Origin: Melioribacter roseus
Lineage (GTDB): Bacteria; Bacteroidota; Ignavibacteria; Ignavibacteriales; Melioribacteraceae
Direction: 5' to 3'
NCBI GenBank assembly: GCA_020722065.1
Contig: DYLK01000017.1
Span: 1-58,931, forward strand
Length of the DNA stretch: 58,931 nucleotides
The notes beneath the pieces were generated by a model that saw only the letters and a program-made list of their open reading frames with translations, was not told the DNA's origin and did not search any database. Positions 32,456 through 41,256 of the stretch are shown one piece after another. The number at the start of each line of letters is the position of its first letter. Within the stretch, counting starts at the first letter, position 1. The translations under genes and the position numbers were made by a program.

Positions 32456-33838
32456 ATGATGCAAAAATTTATAAATAAAATACATTTTGTTGGAATCGGC
32501 GGAATTGGAATGAGCGGTTTGGCTGAAATTTTATTAAGTCAAGGATTTCAAATTTCAGGTTCTGATTTAAATGAATCTGAAGTTACAGAACATTTACAAA
32601 ATCTTGGTATTGAAATTAGTTTTGGACACAAAGCAGCAAATCTGAAAGAAGCTGATGTCTTAGTTTATAGCTCGGCAGTTGGAAAAGAAAATCCAGAATT
32701 ACTTGAAGCACAGAAAAGAAAAATTCCTGTAATAAAAAGAGCTGAATTATTAGCCGAAACAATGCGAATGAAATATGGAATTGGAATCGCTGGAACTCAC
32801 GGTAAAACAACAACAACTTCGATGGTTGGTCTTGTGCTAACTGAAGGTGGAATTGACCCAACAATAATAGTTGGTGGAAAATTAAGTGGGCTTGGCGGCA
32901 CAAATGCTCGTTTAGGGAAAGGTGAATATATTGTTGTTGAAGCTGATGAGTTTGACAGAACATTTTTGCGTTTAACTCCAACAATTGCTGCTATAACAAC
33001 TTTAGAAAAAGAACATCTTGATATATATAAGGATTTGGACGACATAAAAGATGCTTTTGTCGAGTTTGCAAATAAAGTGCCATTTTATGGATTTGTTACT
33101 TTGTGTTTAGATGAACCAGCTTTGCAAGAAATTATACCGTTAATCAATAAAAAAATAATCACTTACGGAATAAATCCACAAGCGGATGTTCGGGCAATTG
33201 ATATTAACTATGATAACTATAAATCTAATTTTACTGTAAACTATTTTGGTAAAGTTTTGGGAGAAATAACTCTTCAAATCCCTGGAGAGCATAATGTAAA
33301 AAACTCTCTTGTTGCAGTAGTTATAGGAATGCAATTAGGATTAGAATTTAATAAAATTAAACAAGCTTTAGAAAAGTTTAATGGTGTATATCGCCGTTTT
33401 GAAACAAAATATTCCAATGGAATTCTTGTAATTGACGATTATGCACATCATCCAACAGAAATAAATGCAACATTAAGTGCGGTTAGATCTGGTTGGAAAC
33501 GTCGATTAGTTGCAGTATTTCAGCCTCATTTATTTTCCAGAACACGTGATTTTTACAAAGAATTTGGACGAGCTTTTCTAAATTCAGATATTTTTATTTG
33601 TACGGATATTTATCCAGCAAGAGAAAAACCTATTGAAGGAATAACTGGCGAAATTGTTGCTGAAGCCGCAAAGAAATTCGGTCATAAAAATGTAATATAT
33701 GAAGCAGATAAAAATAAAATTGCTGAATTACTTTCTGAAATAGTAAAAAAAGATGATATTGTTGTTACTATGGGTGCTGGCGATATCTGGAAAAAAGGAG
33801 AAGATTTTATCAAATTATACAAAGAGAAGAATTCTTGA
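32456..33838 (+). CDS. murC: UDP-MurNAc:L-alanine ligase
   Basis: MurC starts the stem peptide. The 460-residue protein has HFVGIGGIGMSGLAEIL at the N-terminus, the ATP loop AGTHGKTTTTSMV, EADEFDRTF and the C-terminal DDYAHHPTEINAT and FQPHLFSRTRDF segments. ATG 32456 and 32459 are adjacent alternatives. In this cluster murC is followed directly by ftsQ; murB and ddl, present here in many proteobacterial clusters, are absent, as is usual in Bacteroidota relatives. Confidence 0.96.
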   Translation: MMQKFINKIHFVGIGGIGMSGLAEILLSQGFQISGSDLNESEVTEHLQNLGIEISFGHKAANLKEADVLVYSSAVGKENPELLEAQKRKIPVIKRAELLAETMRMKYGIGIAGTHGKTTTTSMVGLVLTEGGIDPTIIVGGKLSGLGGTNARLGKGEYIVVEADEFDRTFLRLTPTIAAITTLEKEHLDIYKDLDDIKDAFVEFANKVPFYGFVTLCLDEPALQEIIPLINKKIITYGINPQADVRAIDINYDNYKSNFTVNYFGKVLGEITLQIPGEHNVKNSLVAVVIGMQLGLEFNKIKQALEKFNGVYRRFETKYSNGILVIDDYAHHPTEINATLSAVRSGWKRRLVAVFQPHLFSRTRDFYKEFGRAFLNSDIFICTDIYPAREKPIEGITGEIVAEAAKKFGHKNVIYEADKNKIAELLSEIVKKDDIVVTMGAGDIWKKGEDFIKLYKEKNS

Positions 33839-34599
33839 GTAAGATGAGAAAAATATTTGGAATTTCAGTATTATTCCTTATTACTTTGGTGATTTTCTAC
33901 ATTGGATTCGCTTTCGATGTTGACGAACCTTATGAAATCGAGTTGATTGAAATTGACCCAACTTATTATCTCCCAACGGAAGAATATTTTAAATTTGCCA
34001 ATTTGGTTGATAAAAATCTATATTCAGAATTAACTCTGCCAATTCTTAAAACAAGATTTGAAAAGCATCCTTACGTCGAAAAAGCAGATATCCTTTATGA
34101 AAGCGAAGGCAAAATTAAAGTTACTTTGACTGAAAAAAAGTTTATAGCTATGATTTTAAACAAAGGGAAAAATTTTGTAATTAGTTCAGATTTTGAACTT
34201 TTACCTATTTTACCTTTTAGTCAGAATATGATGTTGCCAATTATCAACAATGAAATTGATAACGACCTTAAAAACTTTGAGATTGTTTCTAAAAACAAAA
34301 ATTTTATAAAAGCTTTTAAAATATTAGATGCTGCAAGAATTATAAATCCTGTTTTATTTGATAAAATTTCAGAAGTTGATTTACTAAAAGATAAAAGTAT
34401 TGAAATATTTTTTATCTATTACGATTTTCCGACAAAACTTGGCGAAAAGGATTTTGTTGAAAAATTATATACTTTTAATATTCTATGGAACGAAATTACA
34501 TTACAAGCCGATAACGGAACTATTCAATATGTTGATTTAAGCTATAAAAATAAAGTATTTGTAGGTTTTAATACTAACGATTTTGGGAATATTAACTAA
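33835..34599 (+). CDS. ftsQ: Cell division protein FtsQ/DivIB
   Basis: FtsQ is a bitopic scaffold that links early and late divisome proteins. The 254-residue product has one N-terminal transmembrane helix (about residues 6-26), a POTRA-like segment (LPILKTRFEKHPYVEKADI) and an FtsQ domain ending with YVDLSYKNKVFVGF. The start is TTG 33835 overlapping the murC stop, or ATG 33844 three codons on. The family is weakly conserved but position between murC and ftsA is decisive. Confidence 0.88.
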   Translation: MSKMRKIFGISVLFLITLVIFYIGFAFDVDEPYEIELIEIDPTYYLPTEEYFKFANLVDKNLYSELTLPILKTRFEKHPYVEKADILYESEGKIKVTLTEKKFIAMILNKGKNFVISSDFELLPILPFSQNMMLPIINNEIDNDLKNFEIVSKNKNFIKAFKILDAARIINPVLFDKISEVDLLKDKSIEIFFIYYDFPTKLGEKDFVEKLYTFNILWNEITLQADNGTIQYVDLSYKNKVFVGFNTNDFGNIN

Positions 34600-35834
34600 T
34601 GAGTAGAAATATAGTAACCGCTTTGGATATTGGAACAACAAAAGTTGGTTGTGTTATTGCAGAAAAACTTGAAGAAAAGTTAATTGTAATTGGTGCTGGC
34701 GTTGTCCCATCAGAAGGAATGAGTAGAGGTACAATTACTAATATCGTTAAAATTACCAATGCAATAAGTGAAGCTGTACAAATTGCTTCAAAAGAAGCGG
34801 GAGTAAATGTTTCTTCACTAAATATTGGTGTTTCTGGAGAACATATTCAAACCATCCGACATCATGGTTACGTAACTATTGAATCCGAAGATAACGAAAT
34901 AAAGCAATCTGACGTTGATAAATTAGAATCAGAAGTTAGAAAATTACAGAATTCAGCAAATTTAGAAATTCTTCACATAATTCCTGAAAAATATATTATT
35001 GATGGGAATGATGATATTTCTGATCCTGTAGGTATGATTGGGAGAAAATTAGAAGCTGATAATAATGTTGTAATGGCTTCAATTTCAGCAATAGCAAATT
35101 TAGAAAGAGCAGTACAAAGAGCTGGTTATTCTGTAAAAGCCAAAGTACTTCAATCGCTCGCATCAAGTTATTCAGTTTTAACAGAGGAAGAAAAGCAACT
35201 TGGTGTTTTATTGATTGATATTGGAGGCGGTACAACTGATATTGCAATTTTTCATGATGGAAGAATGAAATTTAATGGAATAATTGGAAAAGCTGGAATT
35301 GAAATCACAAAATCAATTAGCGATACTTTTAACATTTTGGAGAAAGATGCTGAAAAAATTAAAATTGATTTTGGATTTGCCTCGCAAAAATCGATTGTAA
35401 CTAATTATGAAGTTACAATCAGAAATGATGGAGGGAATAATCCACAAAAAACAGATGTAAGTACAATTTCACAAATTATTTCACCTACTATTTCAAATCT
35501 TTTTCGTTACATCGATATGAAATTAGATCAGCATAAAATAAAAAAATTTGTTCGTACAGGAATTGTAATAACTGGTGGTGGTTCGAAAATGCGTGGAATT
35601 ATTGATTTTGCTAAAGAAATATTCGGGAAAAATGTTCGCTTGGGAATTCCTAGAAATATTGAATCAAGAGTTGGAATTAACATTTTGCATCCTGAATTTT
35701 CTACATTACTTGGATTAATTCAGAATGTACCAGCTTTTTCAGTTGAAAGTAAAGTTGAACAAAAAGAAAATAAGAAAAATATAGTAGTCAAAAATATTTT
35801 AGATAAAATTAGACAAATATTTAGTGAATTATAA
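34599..35834 (+). CDS. ftsA: Cell division protein FtsA
   Basis: FtsA is the actin-like membrane tether for FtsZ. The 411-residue protein has the phosphate-binding ALDIGTTKVGCVI, the phosphate-2 motif LLIDIGGGTTDIAIF and the adenosine loop ITGGGSKMRGI. The C-terminal helix KNILDKIRQIF is amphipathic and suits membrane targeting. Its ATG starts one base before the ftsQ stop ends. Confidence 0.96.
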   Translation: MSRNIVTALDIGTTKVGCVIAEKLEEKLIVIGAGVVPSEGMSRGTITNIVKITNAISEAVQIASKEAGVNVSSLNIGVSGEHIQTIRHHGYVTIESEDNEIKQSDVDKLESEVRKLQNSANLEILHIIPEKYIIDGNDDISDPVGMIGRKLEADNNVVMASISAIANLERAVQRAGYSVKAKVLQSLASSYSVLTEEEKQLGVLLIDIGGGTTDIAIFHDGRMKFNGIIGKAGIEITKSISDTFNILEKDAEKIKIDFGFASQKSIVTNYEVTIRNDGGNNPQKTDVSTISQIISPTISNLFRYIDMKLDQHKIKKFVRTGIVITGGGSKMRGIIDFAKEIFGKNVRLGIPRNIESRVGINILHPEFSTLLGLIQNVPAFSVESKVEQKENKKNIVVKNILDKIRQIFSEL

Positions 35835-35849
35835 TATTCAGGAGTAAAA

Positions 35850-37103
35850 ATGGAGAATAAAAGACGTTATTTTATGTTTGATAATGCGGATAGTCAAGTA
35901 GAGAAATCAGCCGCAAAATTAAAGGTAATCGGTGTTGGAGGTGGCGGTTGCAATGCTGTAGATTTTATGATTTCAAAAGGTTTGAGAGGTGTTGAATATA
36001 TCGCAGTAAATACTGACCTTCAGGTTTTGGAAGTCAGTAAAGCTCCCAAAAAAATATCAATTGGAAAGAATATTACTCGAGGACTTGGTGCTGGAGCTGA
36101 CCCTGAAATTGGGAGAAAAGCTATCGAAGAAAATCGTGAAGAATTGAAAGAAGTTCTTACTGGAAGTGATATGGTTTTTATTACAGCTGGAATGGGTGGT
36201 GGAACAGGTACGGGAGCTTCGTCAATTATTGCTGAAGAAGCTAAAAGTCTTGGAGCTTTAGTTGTTGCCGTAGTAACCGAGCCATTTAGTTGGGAAGGCA
36301 AGCAGAGAATGAGAAATGCCCAAGAGGGTATTGCTGCGTTAAGAAAGCATGTTGATAGCTTAATTGTAATTCCAAATAATCGCCTTCTAAATAATATGGA
36401 AAAAACAACTTCAGCTTTTGATGCGTTTGCACGACCAAATGAAGTTTTATTTGAAGCAACACAAGGAATTGCAGATATTATTAATATACGAGGAATTATT
36501 AACGTAGATTTTGCCGATGTACGTAAAGTAATGATTTCATCTGGAAAAGCCTTAATGGGAAGAGGAACAGCTCACGGAGAAAATCGTGCTATTGAAGCTG
36601 CTCAGAAAGCAATTTCTTCACCACTTTTAGAAAGTGTAAGTATTAAAGGTGCTAAAAAAGTACTTGTTAATTTTACAGGTTCTTCAAATCTTAAAATGGA
36701 AGAAATTGAACTTGGACAAAAAGTAATTACAGAAGCTGTTGGTGAAGATGCAGATATAATTTTTGGCTGGGTAATTAAAGAGGATATGGAAGAGTCGGTT
36801 GCTATTACTGTTATTGCTACAGGTTTTGATGAAAAATCAATTGAAATACAAAGTGAAAAACTTATTGTAAAAGAAACGCAAAAAGTTCACAAACAATCTC
36901 ATAAAGAAGATACTCTTTTACAAAATACAATTTTTGGAGAATTAGAAAAAAACTCCAATTTCCCTAAAACTGCAGAAAGCTTATTAGATTATCAAGAAAG
37001 ATTTATTTCAGTTGAAGAAAAAGAAAATGAAGAAAAAGCTAAAAATAATTCAGAAAATTCTTTCAAAAATCCCACTAATTTTTTAAAAATTCTTTACGAT
37101 TAA
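35850..37103 (+). CDS. ftsZ: Cell division GTPase FtsZ
   Basis: FtsZ is the tubulin-like GTPase of the Z-ring. The 417-residue protein has GVGGGGCNAVDFM, the tubulin signature AGMGGGTGTGASS and NVDFADVRKVM. About 18 residues precede the conserved core. After the core at about residue 335 comes a charged linker and a short C-terminal tail NPTNFLKILYD, which is the probable docking peptide for FtsA. AGGAG precedes the ATG. A terminator follows, so this is the last gene of the dcw unit. Confidence 0.97.
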   Translation: MENKRRYFMFDNADSQVEKSAAKLKVIGVGGGGCNAVDFMISKGLRGVEYIAVNTDLQVLEVSKAPKKISIGKNITRGLGAGADPEIGRKAIEENREELKEVLTGSDMVFITAGMGGGTGTGASSIIAEEAKSLGALVVAVVTEPFSWEGKQRMRNAQEGIAALRKHVDSLIVIPNNRLLNNMEKTTSAFDAFARPNEVLFEATQGIADIINIRGIINVDFADVRKVMISSGKALMGRGTAHGENRAIEAAQKAISSPLLESVSIKGAKKVLVNFTGSSNLKMEEIELGQKVITEAVGEDADIIFGWVIKEDMEESVAITVIATGFDEKSIEIQSEKLIVKETQKVHKQSHKEDTLLQNTIFGELEKNSNFPKTAESLLDYQERFISVEEKENEEKAKNNSENSFKNPTNFLKILYD

Positions 37104-37131
37104 AATTCTCTCAATTTTGCCCCTGAATATA

Positions 37132-37170
37132 GTGCAATCAAAATAAATTTTGGTTGCACTCTCCTTTTTC
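37132..37170 (+). terminator. Terminator at the end of the dcw cluster
   Basis: GTGCAATCAAAA at 37132-37143 pairs with TTTTGGTTGCAC at 37148-37159 (one wobble), leaving a four-base loop. A pyrimidine-rich tail with T runs follows. It begins 28 bases after the ftsZ stop. Confidence 0.8.
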
Positions 37171-37219
37171 TTCCTTTTTTATTTCTTACTTTATTAACAG
37201 TATTTGTGATGTTTTGTTT

Positions 37220-37227
37220 TATATTTG
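37220..37227 (+). promoter_or_regulatory. Candidate rfbB promoter -7 element
   Basis: TATATTTG matches the TAnnTTTG element exactly and lies 32 bases before the rfbB ATG, directly after the ftsZ terminator. A TTTG lies upstream at 37203-37206 but only 13 bases away, so a standard -33 element is not evident. This would start transcription of the polysaccharide region. Confidence 0.4.
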
Positions 37228-37258
37228 CACCTAATTCTAATTAAAATTTGGAAAAATA

Positions 37259-38272
37259 ATGCGAAATATTTTAGTTACTGGTGGTGCTGGTTTTATTGGT
37301 AGCAACTTTATAAATCATATTCTAAAAAGTCGAGATGATTGGTTTATAGTAAATTTAGATAAATTAACTTATGCTGGAAATCTTGAAAATCTCACAGAAA
37401 TTGAAAATAACAAGAATTATCAATTCGTTCGCGGTGATATTTCGAACCGTGAATTAGTAAACTATCTATTTGAAAAATATAATATTGATTCAGTAATAAA
37501 TTTTGCAGCAGAATCTCATGTTGACCGAAGTATTCTTGGTTCCGAAATCTTTTACAGAACAAATGTAATTGGAACAACTGTTCTTTTAGATGTAGCAAAA
37601 AAATTTGGTGTCGAAAAATTCCTTCAAGTTTCAACTGATGAGGTTTATGGAAGTCTTGGAGCAACTGGATTGTTTACTGAAAACACGCCAGTTTCGCCAA
37701 ATTCACCTTATTCTTCAAGTAAAGCTGGTGCTGATTTAGCCGCTTTATCTTATTATCATACTTTTGGTGCTCCAGTTACAATTACAAGGTGTTCTAATAA
37801 TTATGGTCCACTGCAATTCCCAGAAAAATTAATTCCTTTAATGATAATTAATGCTTTGCATAATAAAAAACTACCAGTTTATGGCGATGGATTGAATGTT
37901 CGCGATTGGATTTACGTAATTGACCACAATCGTGCTATTGAACTTGCATTTGAAAAGGGAAAAATCGGTGAAGTTTATAATGTTGGGGCTTCGCAAGAAA
38001 TGAAAAATATTGAAATTGTAAAGTTGATTTTGGGAATTTTAGGGAAAAGCGACTCACTTATTGAATATGTGAAAGATCGCCCAGGACACGATAGACGATA
38101 TGCAATTGATTCTTCTAAAATACAAAATGAACTTAGTTGGAAGCCAGAATTTAAATTTGAACAAGCAATTGTTAAAACTGTTGAGTGGTATCTTGCAAAC
38201 AAATCTTGGTGGGAAAGAATTATTAGAGGCGATTATTTGAAGTATTATGAAAATCAATATGGTAAAGTATAA
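37259..38272 (+). CDS. rfbB: dTDP-glucose 4,6-dehydratase
   Basis: RfbB converts dTDP-glucose to dTDP-4-keto-6-deoxyglucose, a precursor of deoxysugars such as rhamnose. The 337-residue short-chain dehydrogenase-fold protein has the NAD loop TGGAGFIGSNF (residues 7-17), AAESHVDRS, STDEVYGSLG and the catalytic Tyr/Lys in SPYSSSKAGAD. DNRVRDWIYV-like and RPGHDRRYAID segments are typical of RfbB. rfbA, rfbC and rfbD are not in the window. The left arm of a GxxExxY cassette begins within its stop codon. Confidence 0.95.
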   Translation: MRNILVTGGAGFIGSNFINHILKSRDDWFIVNLDKLTYAGNLENLTEIENNKNYQFVRGDISNRELVNYLFEKYNIDSVINFAAESHVDRSILGSEIFYRTNVIGTTVLLDVAKKFGVEKFLQVSTDEVYGSLGATGLFTENTPVSPNSPYSSSKAGADLAALSYYHTFGAPVTITRCSNNYGPLQFPEKLIPLMIINALHNKKLPVYGDGLNVRDWIYVIDHNRAIELAFEKGKIGEVYNVGASQEMKNIEIVKLILGILGKSDSLIEYVKDRPGHDRRYAIDSSKIQNELSWKPEFKFEQAIVKTVEWYLANKSWWERIIRGDYLKYYENQYGKV

Positions 38273-38300
38273 CCACAAAGGTTACAAAGAAGGCACTAAG
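38271..38300. repeat. Left inverted arm of decayed GxxExxY cassette
   Basis: A 30-base arm made of three related units ending in ACAAAG, ACAAAG and ACTAAG at arm positions 10, 19 and 30. It matches the reverse complement of 38575-38604 at 26 of 30 positions, with differences only at arm positions 11-13 and 27. It starts inside the rfbB stop codon and ends two bases before the pseudogene ATG. Confidence 0.85.
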
Positions 38301-38302
38301 AT

Positions 38303-38574
38303 ATGACCAAAGATAAAATTTGAAATATTGTTCTTGGTTAAGCGATTAAAGTCGAAAAACAGAAACCGTTGCCATTAATTTATGAAAAGATATAAAATTA
38401 GAAATAGGTTATAGAATAGATTTAATTATTGAAATAAAAGTAGATGATTCTCTTAATGACGTACATTTAGCACAAATTTTAACATATTTGAAATTATCTA
38501 ATAAAAAATTAGGATTATTAATAAACTTTAATGAAGCAAAGCTCAAAGATGGCTTAAAAAGAGTTGTAAATTAA
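38303..38574 (+). pseudogene. Decayed GxxExxY family gene (PD-(D/E)XK-like)
   Basis: Translated in pieces, this stretch matches the intact GxxExxY protein at 56563. MTKDKI, a stop, NIVLG, a stop, then [17 protein letters not shown] correspond to the N-terminus but lack about 28 residues, including the GxxExxY motif itself. After a frameshift, [19 protein letters not shown] and then [19 protein letters not shown] follow, ending [20 protein letters not shown] and a stop at 38574. A few codons between LIIE and EIK are also lost. So there are two in-frame stops, a frameshift and at least two deletions, and it cannot be functional. It resembles a paralogue, not a direct copy, of the 56563 gene. 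Confidence 0.85.
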
Positions 38575-38604
38575 CTTTGTGCCTTCTTTGTGTTCTTTGT
38601 GGTT
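38575..38604. repeat. Right inverted arm of decayed GxxExxY cassette
   Basis: The arm starts at the base after the pseudogene stop. It reads CTTTGTGCCTTCTTTGTG then TTCTTTGTGGTT and is the inverted partner of 38271-38300. It ends 18 bases before the ATG of the export gene, so the downstream gene's Shine-Dalgarno lies just outside it. Confidence 0.85.
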
Positions 38605-38622
38605 AAAAAAATAAAGGAAAAA

Positions 38623-40071
38623 ATGAAAAAAGCATTAATAATAATATTCATTAGCATCTCTGTTTATGCTCAAGATTTGAATATAAGTAATCCACAACTA
38701 TCAACAATGATATTATCGCAAATATCAGTAACAATTGGTGGAGATTTTGTAACAGAAGGAACATTTGACGCAAGTTCAAGCGAACGAGTTGATCAGCTTG
38801 TAACTAGACTTTTTAACCTCACAAGACAAGCAATGTATTCCACAGCAAGAGACAACCAAATGTTGAAACAAGTGCAGCAGAAATATGATAATTATGCTAA
38901 AAGAAACATAGAAATAAAACATATTGATGGAAGTTCTCAAAAAATTGACTTAGCAAAATTCCGTTTAGATGGAGATTATATAAATAATCCATACCTAAAA
39001 AATGGAGATGTGATAATTTTTCCTACATTAGATTTAGATAGGAATTTTATCTCAATTGACGGTGCAGTAAATAATCCAACCAAAATTCAATTTGTAGAAG
39101 GGGACGACTTACAAACTGCAATATTCTTTGCAAGAGGAATAAATTTAGCATATAATGATGTTACAAAAGCTGAAATTTCAAGAATTTCAGATGATGGAAA
39201 AACTGAAGAAACCAAAATTGTACCAATAAATGAAAAATATCCACTTAAAAGAGGGGATAGAATTCGTGTTCTGTTTACAGAAAATAATAAAAGAGATTAT
39301 AAAGTTCTTGTACTTGGAGAAGTTAAAAGTCCAGGATTTATATCAATTACAAAAGACAACACAAAAATATCAGAAGTAATAAAAAAGGCTGGAAATTTCA
39401 CAGACGAAGCTTCAAAGGAATTCGGGACAATATTAAGAGGTTATTCATCCACAAAATATTATGAAAATGTGATGATAAAAAATCAATTCAGCACAGATAT
39501 TTATTCAATGAGTTCATTTAATTATCTATTTGAAAATGAGAAATTAGAGTATTTTAAGATGCTTCGAACTGCAAACTTGACACTTGAAGATTCATTAATG
39601 TTTGCTATCGATAACAATTTAAGATCTATGGAATTTAGTCCAAATTTCAATTTCGCAAATATTGATAAAGAAGGAACTTATGAGAATAATTTTATAGTAA
39701 AAGATGGCGACATCATATTTATTCCGACTGAAGAAAATAGAGTTTATGTTTGGGGTGGAGTAAAAAATCCAGGATATTATACATTTTCGGAAAATTTGAG
39801 TATCCAAAACTATTTAGAACAAGCTGGTGGTTTTACAGAAACTGCAATTGGTGAAGATGAAATATATCTTATAAAAGGGAAAAATAGAGATTGGATAAAA
39901 ATTGAACCAGAAATGAGTAACTATAAAATAGAATCTGGTGATTATATTTATGCAAAAAAAACACCAACACGTAGTTTCGATTTCTATTTACGAAGAACTG
40001 GGGCAATTGCATCAATAGTTGGAACAGTAATAACAACATTATACTTAATTTATACAGCAACAGGAAAATAA
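38623..40071 (+). CDS. SLBB-domain polysaccharide export protein (Wza-related)
   Basis: Proteins of this kind form or line the outer-membrane exit of capsule or exopolysaccharide systems. ATG 38623 is chosen because AAAGGA lies upstream and a signal peptide follows at once (MKKALIIIFISISVYAQ); the frame's earlier start is in the cassette arm. The 482-residue product has several SLBB domains, recognisable from NPYLKNGDVIIFPTL, FISIDGAVNNPTKIQF, YKVLVLGEVKSPGFISI and VYVWGGVKNPGYYTF. A C-terminal hydrophobic helix (about 460-478) follows. The usual N-terminal Poly_export core (LGPGD motif) is not evident. It sits directly before the Wzz-like gene. Confidence 0.85.
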   Translation: MKKALIIIFISISVYAQDLNISNPQLSTMILSQISVTIGGDFVTEGTFDASSSERVDQLVTRLFNLTRQAMYSTARDNQMLKQVQQKYDNYAKRNIEIKHIDGSSQKIDLAKFRLDGDYINNPYLKNGDVIIFPTLDLDRNFISIDGAVNNPTKIQFVEGDDLQTAIFFARGINLAYNDVTKAEISRISDDGKTEETKIVPINEKYPLKRGDRIRVLFTENNKRDYKVLVLGEVKSPGFISITKDNTKISEVIKKAGNFTDEASKEFGTILRGYSSTKYYENVMIKNQFSTDIYSMSSFNYLFENEKLEYFKMLRTANLTLEDSLMFAIDNNLRSMEFSPNFNFANIDKEGTYENNFIVKDGDIIFIPTEENRVYVWGGVKNPGYYTFSENLSIQNYLEQAGGFTETAIGEDEIYLIKGKNRDWIKIEPEMSNYKIESGDYIYAKKTPTRSFDFYLRRTGAIASIVGTVITTLYLIYTATGK

Positions 40072-40074
40072 AAT

Positions 40075-41256
40075 ATGAAGTTTACAGATTATATGTCAAT
40101 TTTACTTAAATGGAAAAAGTTTTTAATAATAAATTTATTAATTGTGGGAATAATTACTACAGCTATTTCGTTAATGCTCCCAAATAAGTATAAAGCAACT
40201 TCAACTTTTATGATTCCTGCTGGAAAAGATTTTGGATTAGGAGGATTGGGCGGGTTACTTTCTGGACAATCATCTGCTCTTGATATTGGAACAAGATTAC
40301 TTGGAGTTACTGGAACAAACGAAGATATGATTTTAGGATTTATGAAAAGTAAAACAGTAATTGATAAAATTGCGAAAAAATATAACTTATATGAATATTA
40401 TGGAAATGAAGATAGAATTTATGAAGATTTATTTTTATCAATTAATGAAGATTTAATGTTTGATGCGAATGAATACGGTTTTATCGAAGCAAGCGTGATT
40501 CACGAAGATTCTGTAACTGCAAGCAAAATGGTTCGAGATTTTATTCATTTAGCCGATAGTATGAATATCTATTTTAATTTAGTTCAATCAAAGAATTTTA
40601 AGGAATTTGTAGAAAATAGATACAATCAAAATTTGCAAGATTTGAAAAAAGCCGAAGACGATTACTATGATTTTCAGAAAAAATATGGTGCATACGATAT
40701 ACCAGAACAAGTTAAAGCTTTAGTTTTAGCTTCTTCGCAGTTAGAAGCACAAGTTATTCAGAATGAGCTACTTTTGGCTAATTTGGGCAATTCCGTTGGG
40801 AAGAACACCCCAACTTATAAGGAACAACAGAATAATTTAGAAGAAATTAAAAAACAATTGAATAAAATATATCAAGGGAAGAATAAAGATGATTTTTACC
40901 TTTCATTGAAAGATATTCCAGATTTACAAATTGAATATATCAGAAAATACAGGGAATTAGAAATCCAAAATCAAACATTAAAGTTTACATACCCAGTTTT
41001 AGAACAGGCGAGAATGGATGAACAAAAAGAAATTCCAACAATTCAAATTATAGATGAAGCATTTGTTCCGCATAAAAAATATTCACCTCGCCGCAGTTTT
41101 ATTGTTATTGGAGTAGGATTTTTTAGCTTTATTGTTTTAATGATTGTTATACTTCGAGCAGAAAAAAAGAGTACAATTGAACCTTCCAATAAATTTGAAG
41201 AAATGGAATTCTCATTTTACAAGAAAATTGCAAGAAAATATAAAATAAGTTTATGA
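40075..41256 (+). CDS. Wzz-type polysaccharide chain-length regulator / co-polymerase
   Basis: A 393-residue inner-membrane protein with the Wzz plan: short cytoplasmic N-terminus, helix 1 (about 17-37), a large periplasmic domain with a long coiled coil (about 170-290) and a second helix (about 342-362) after the proline-containing VPHKKYSPRRS. No Walker motifs follow, so the tyrosine kinase part found in Wzc is absent. A glycine-rich FGLGGLGGLLSG loop (about 55-66) is typical of Bacteroidota members. It sets polymer length with Wzy. Its stop overlaps the next start (ATGA). Confidence 0.88.
   Translation: MKFTDYMSILLKWKKFLIINLLIVGIITTAISLMLPNKYKATSTFMIPAGKDFGLGGLGGLLSGQSSALDIGTRLLGVTGTNEDMILGFMKSKTVIDKIAKKYNLYEYYGNEDRIYEDLFLSINEDLMFDANEYGFIEASVIHEDSVTASKMVRDFIHLADSMNIYFNLVQSKNFKEFVENRYNQNLQDLKKAEDDYYDFQKKYGAYDIPEQVKALVLASSQLEAQVIQNELLLANLGNSVGKNTPTYKEQQNNLEEIKKQLNKIYQGKNKDDFYLSLKDIPDLQIEYIRKYRELEIQNQTLKFTYPVLEQARMDEQKEIPTIQIIDEAFVPHKKYSPRRSFIVIGVGFFSFIVLMIVILRAEKKSTIEPSNKFEEMEFSFYKKIARKYKISL

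Noticed and set aside
32616-32984. Long open frame on the minus strand inside murC (122 codons)
   Set aside because: It is antisense to a gene with full family motifs, has low-complexity Leu/Gln-rich translation, and no ribosome-binding site or recognisable domain. The same applies to similar antisense frames at 26023-26358, 17830-18171 and 55971-56285.
37203-37227. Full TTTG-N19-TAnnTTTG promoter before rfbB
   Set aside because: The -7 element is exact but the nearest upstream TTTG is only 13 bases away, so only the -7 part is claimed.
38271-38604. Ordinary insertion sequence
   Set aside because: There is no transposase and no visible target duplication; the only coding content is a decayed GxxExxY gene.
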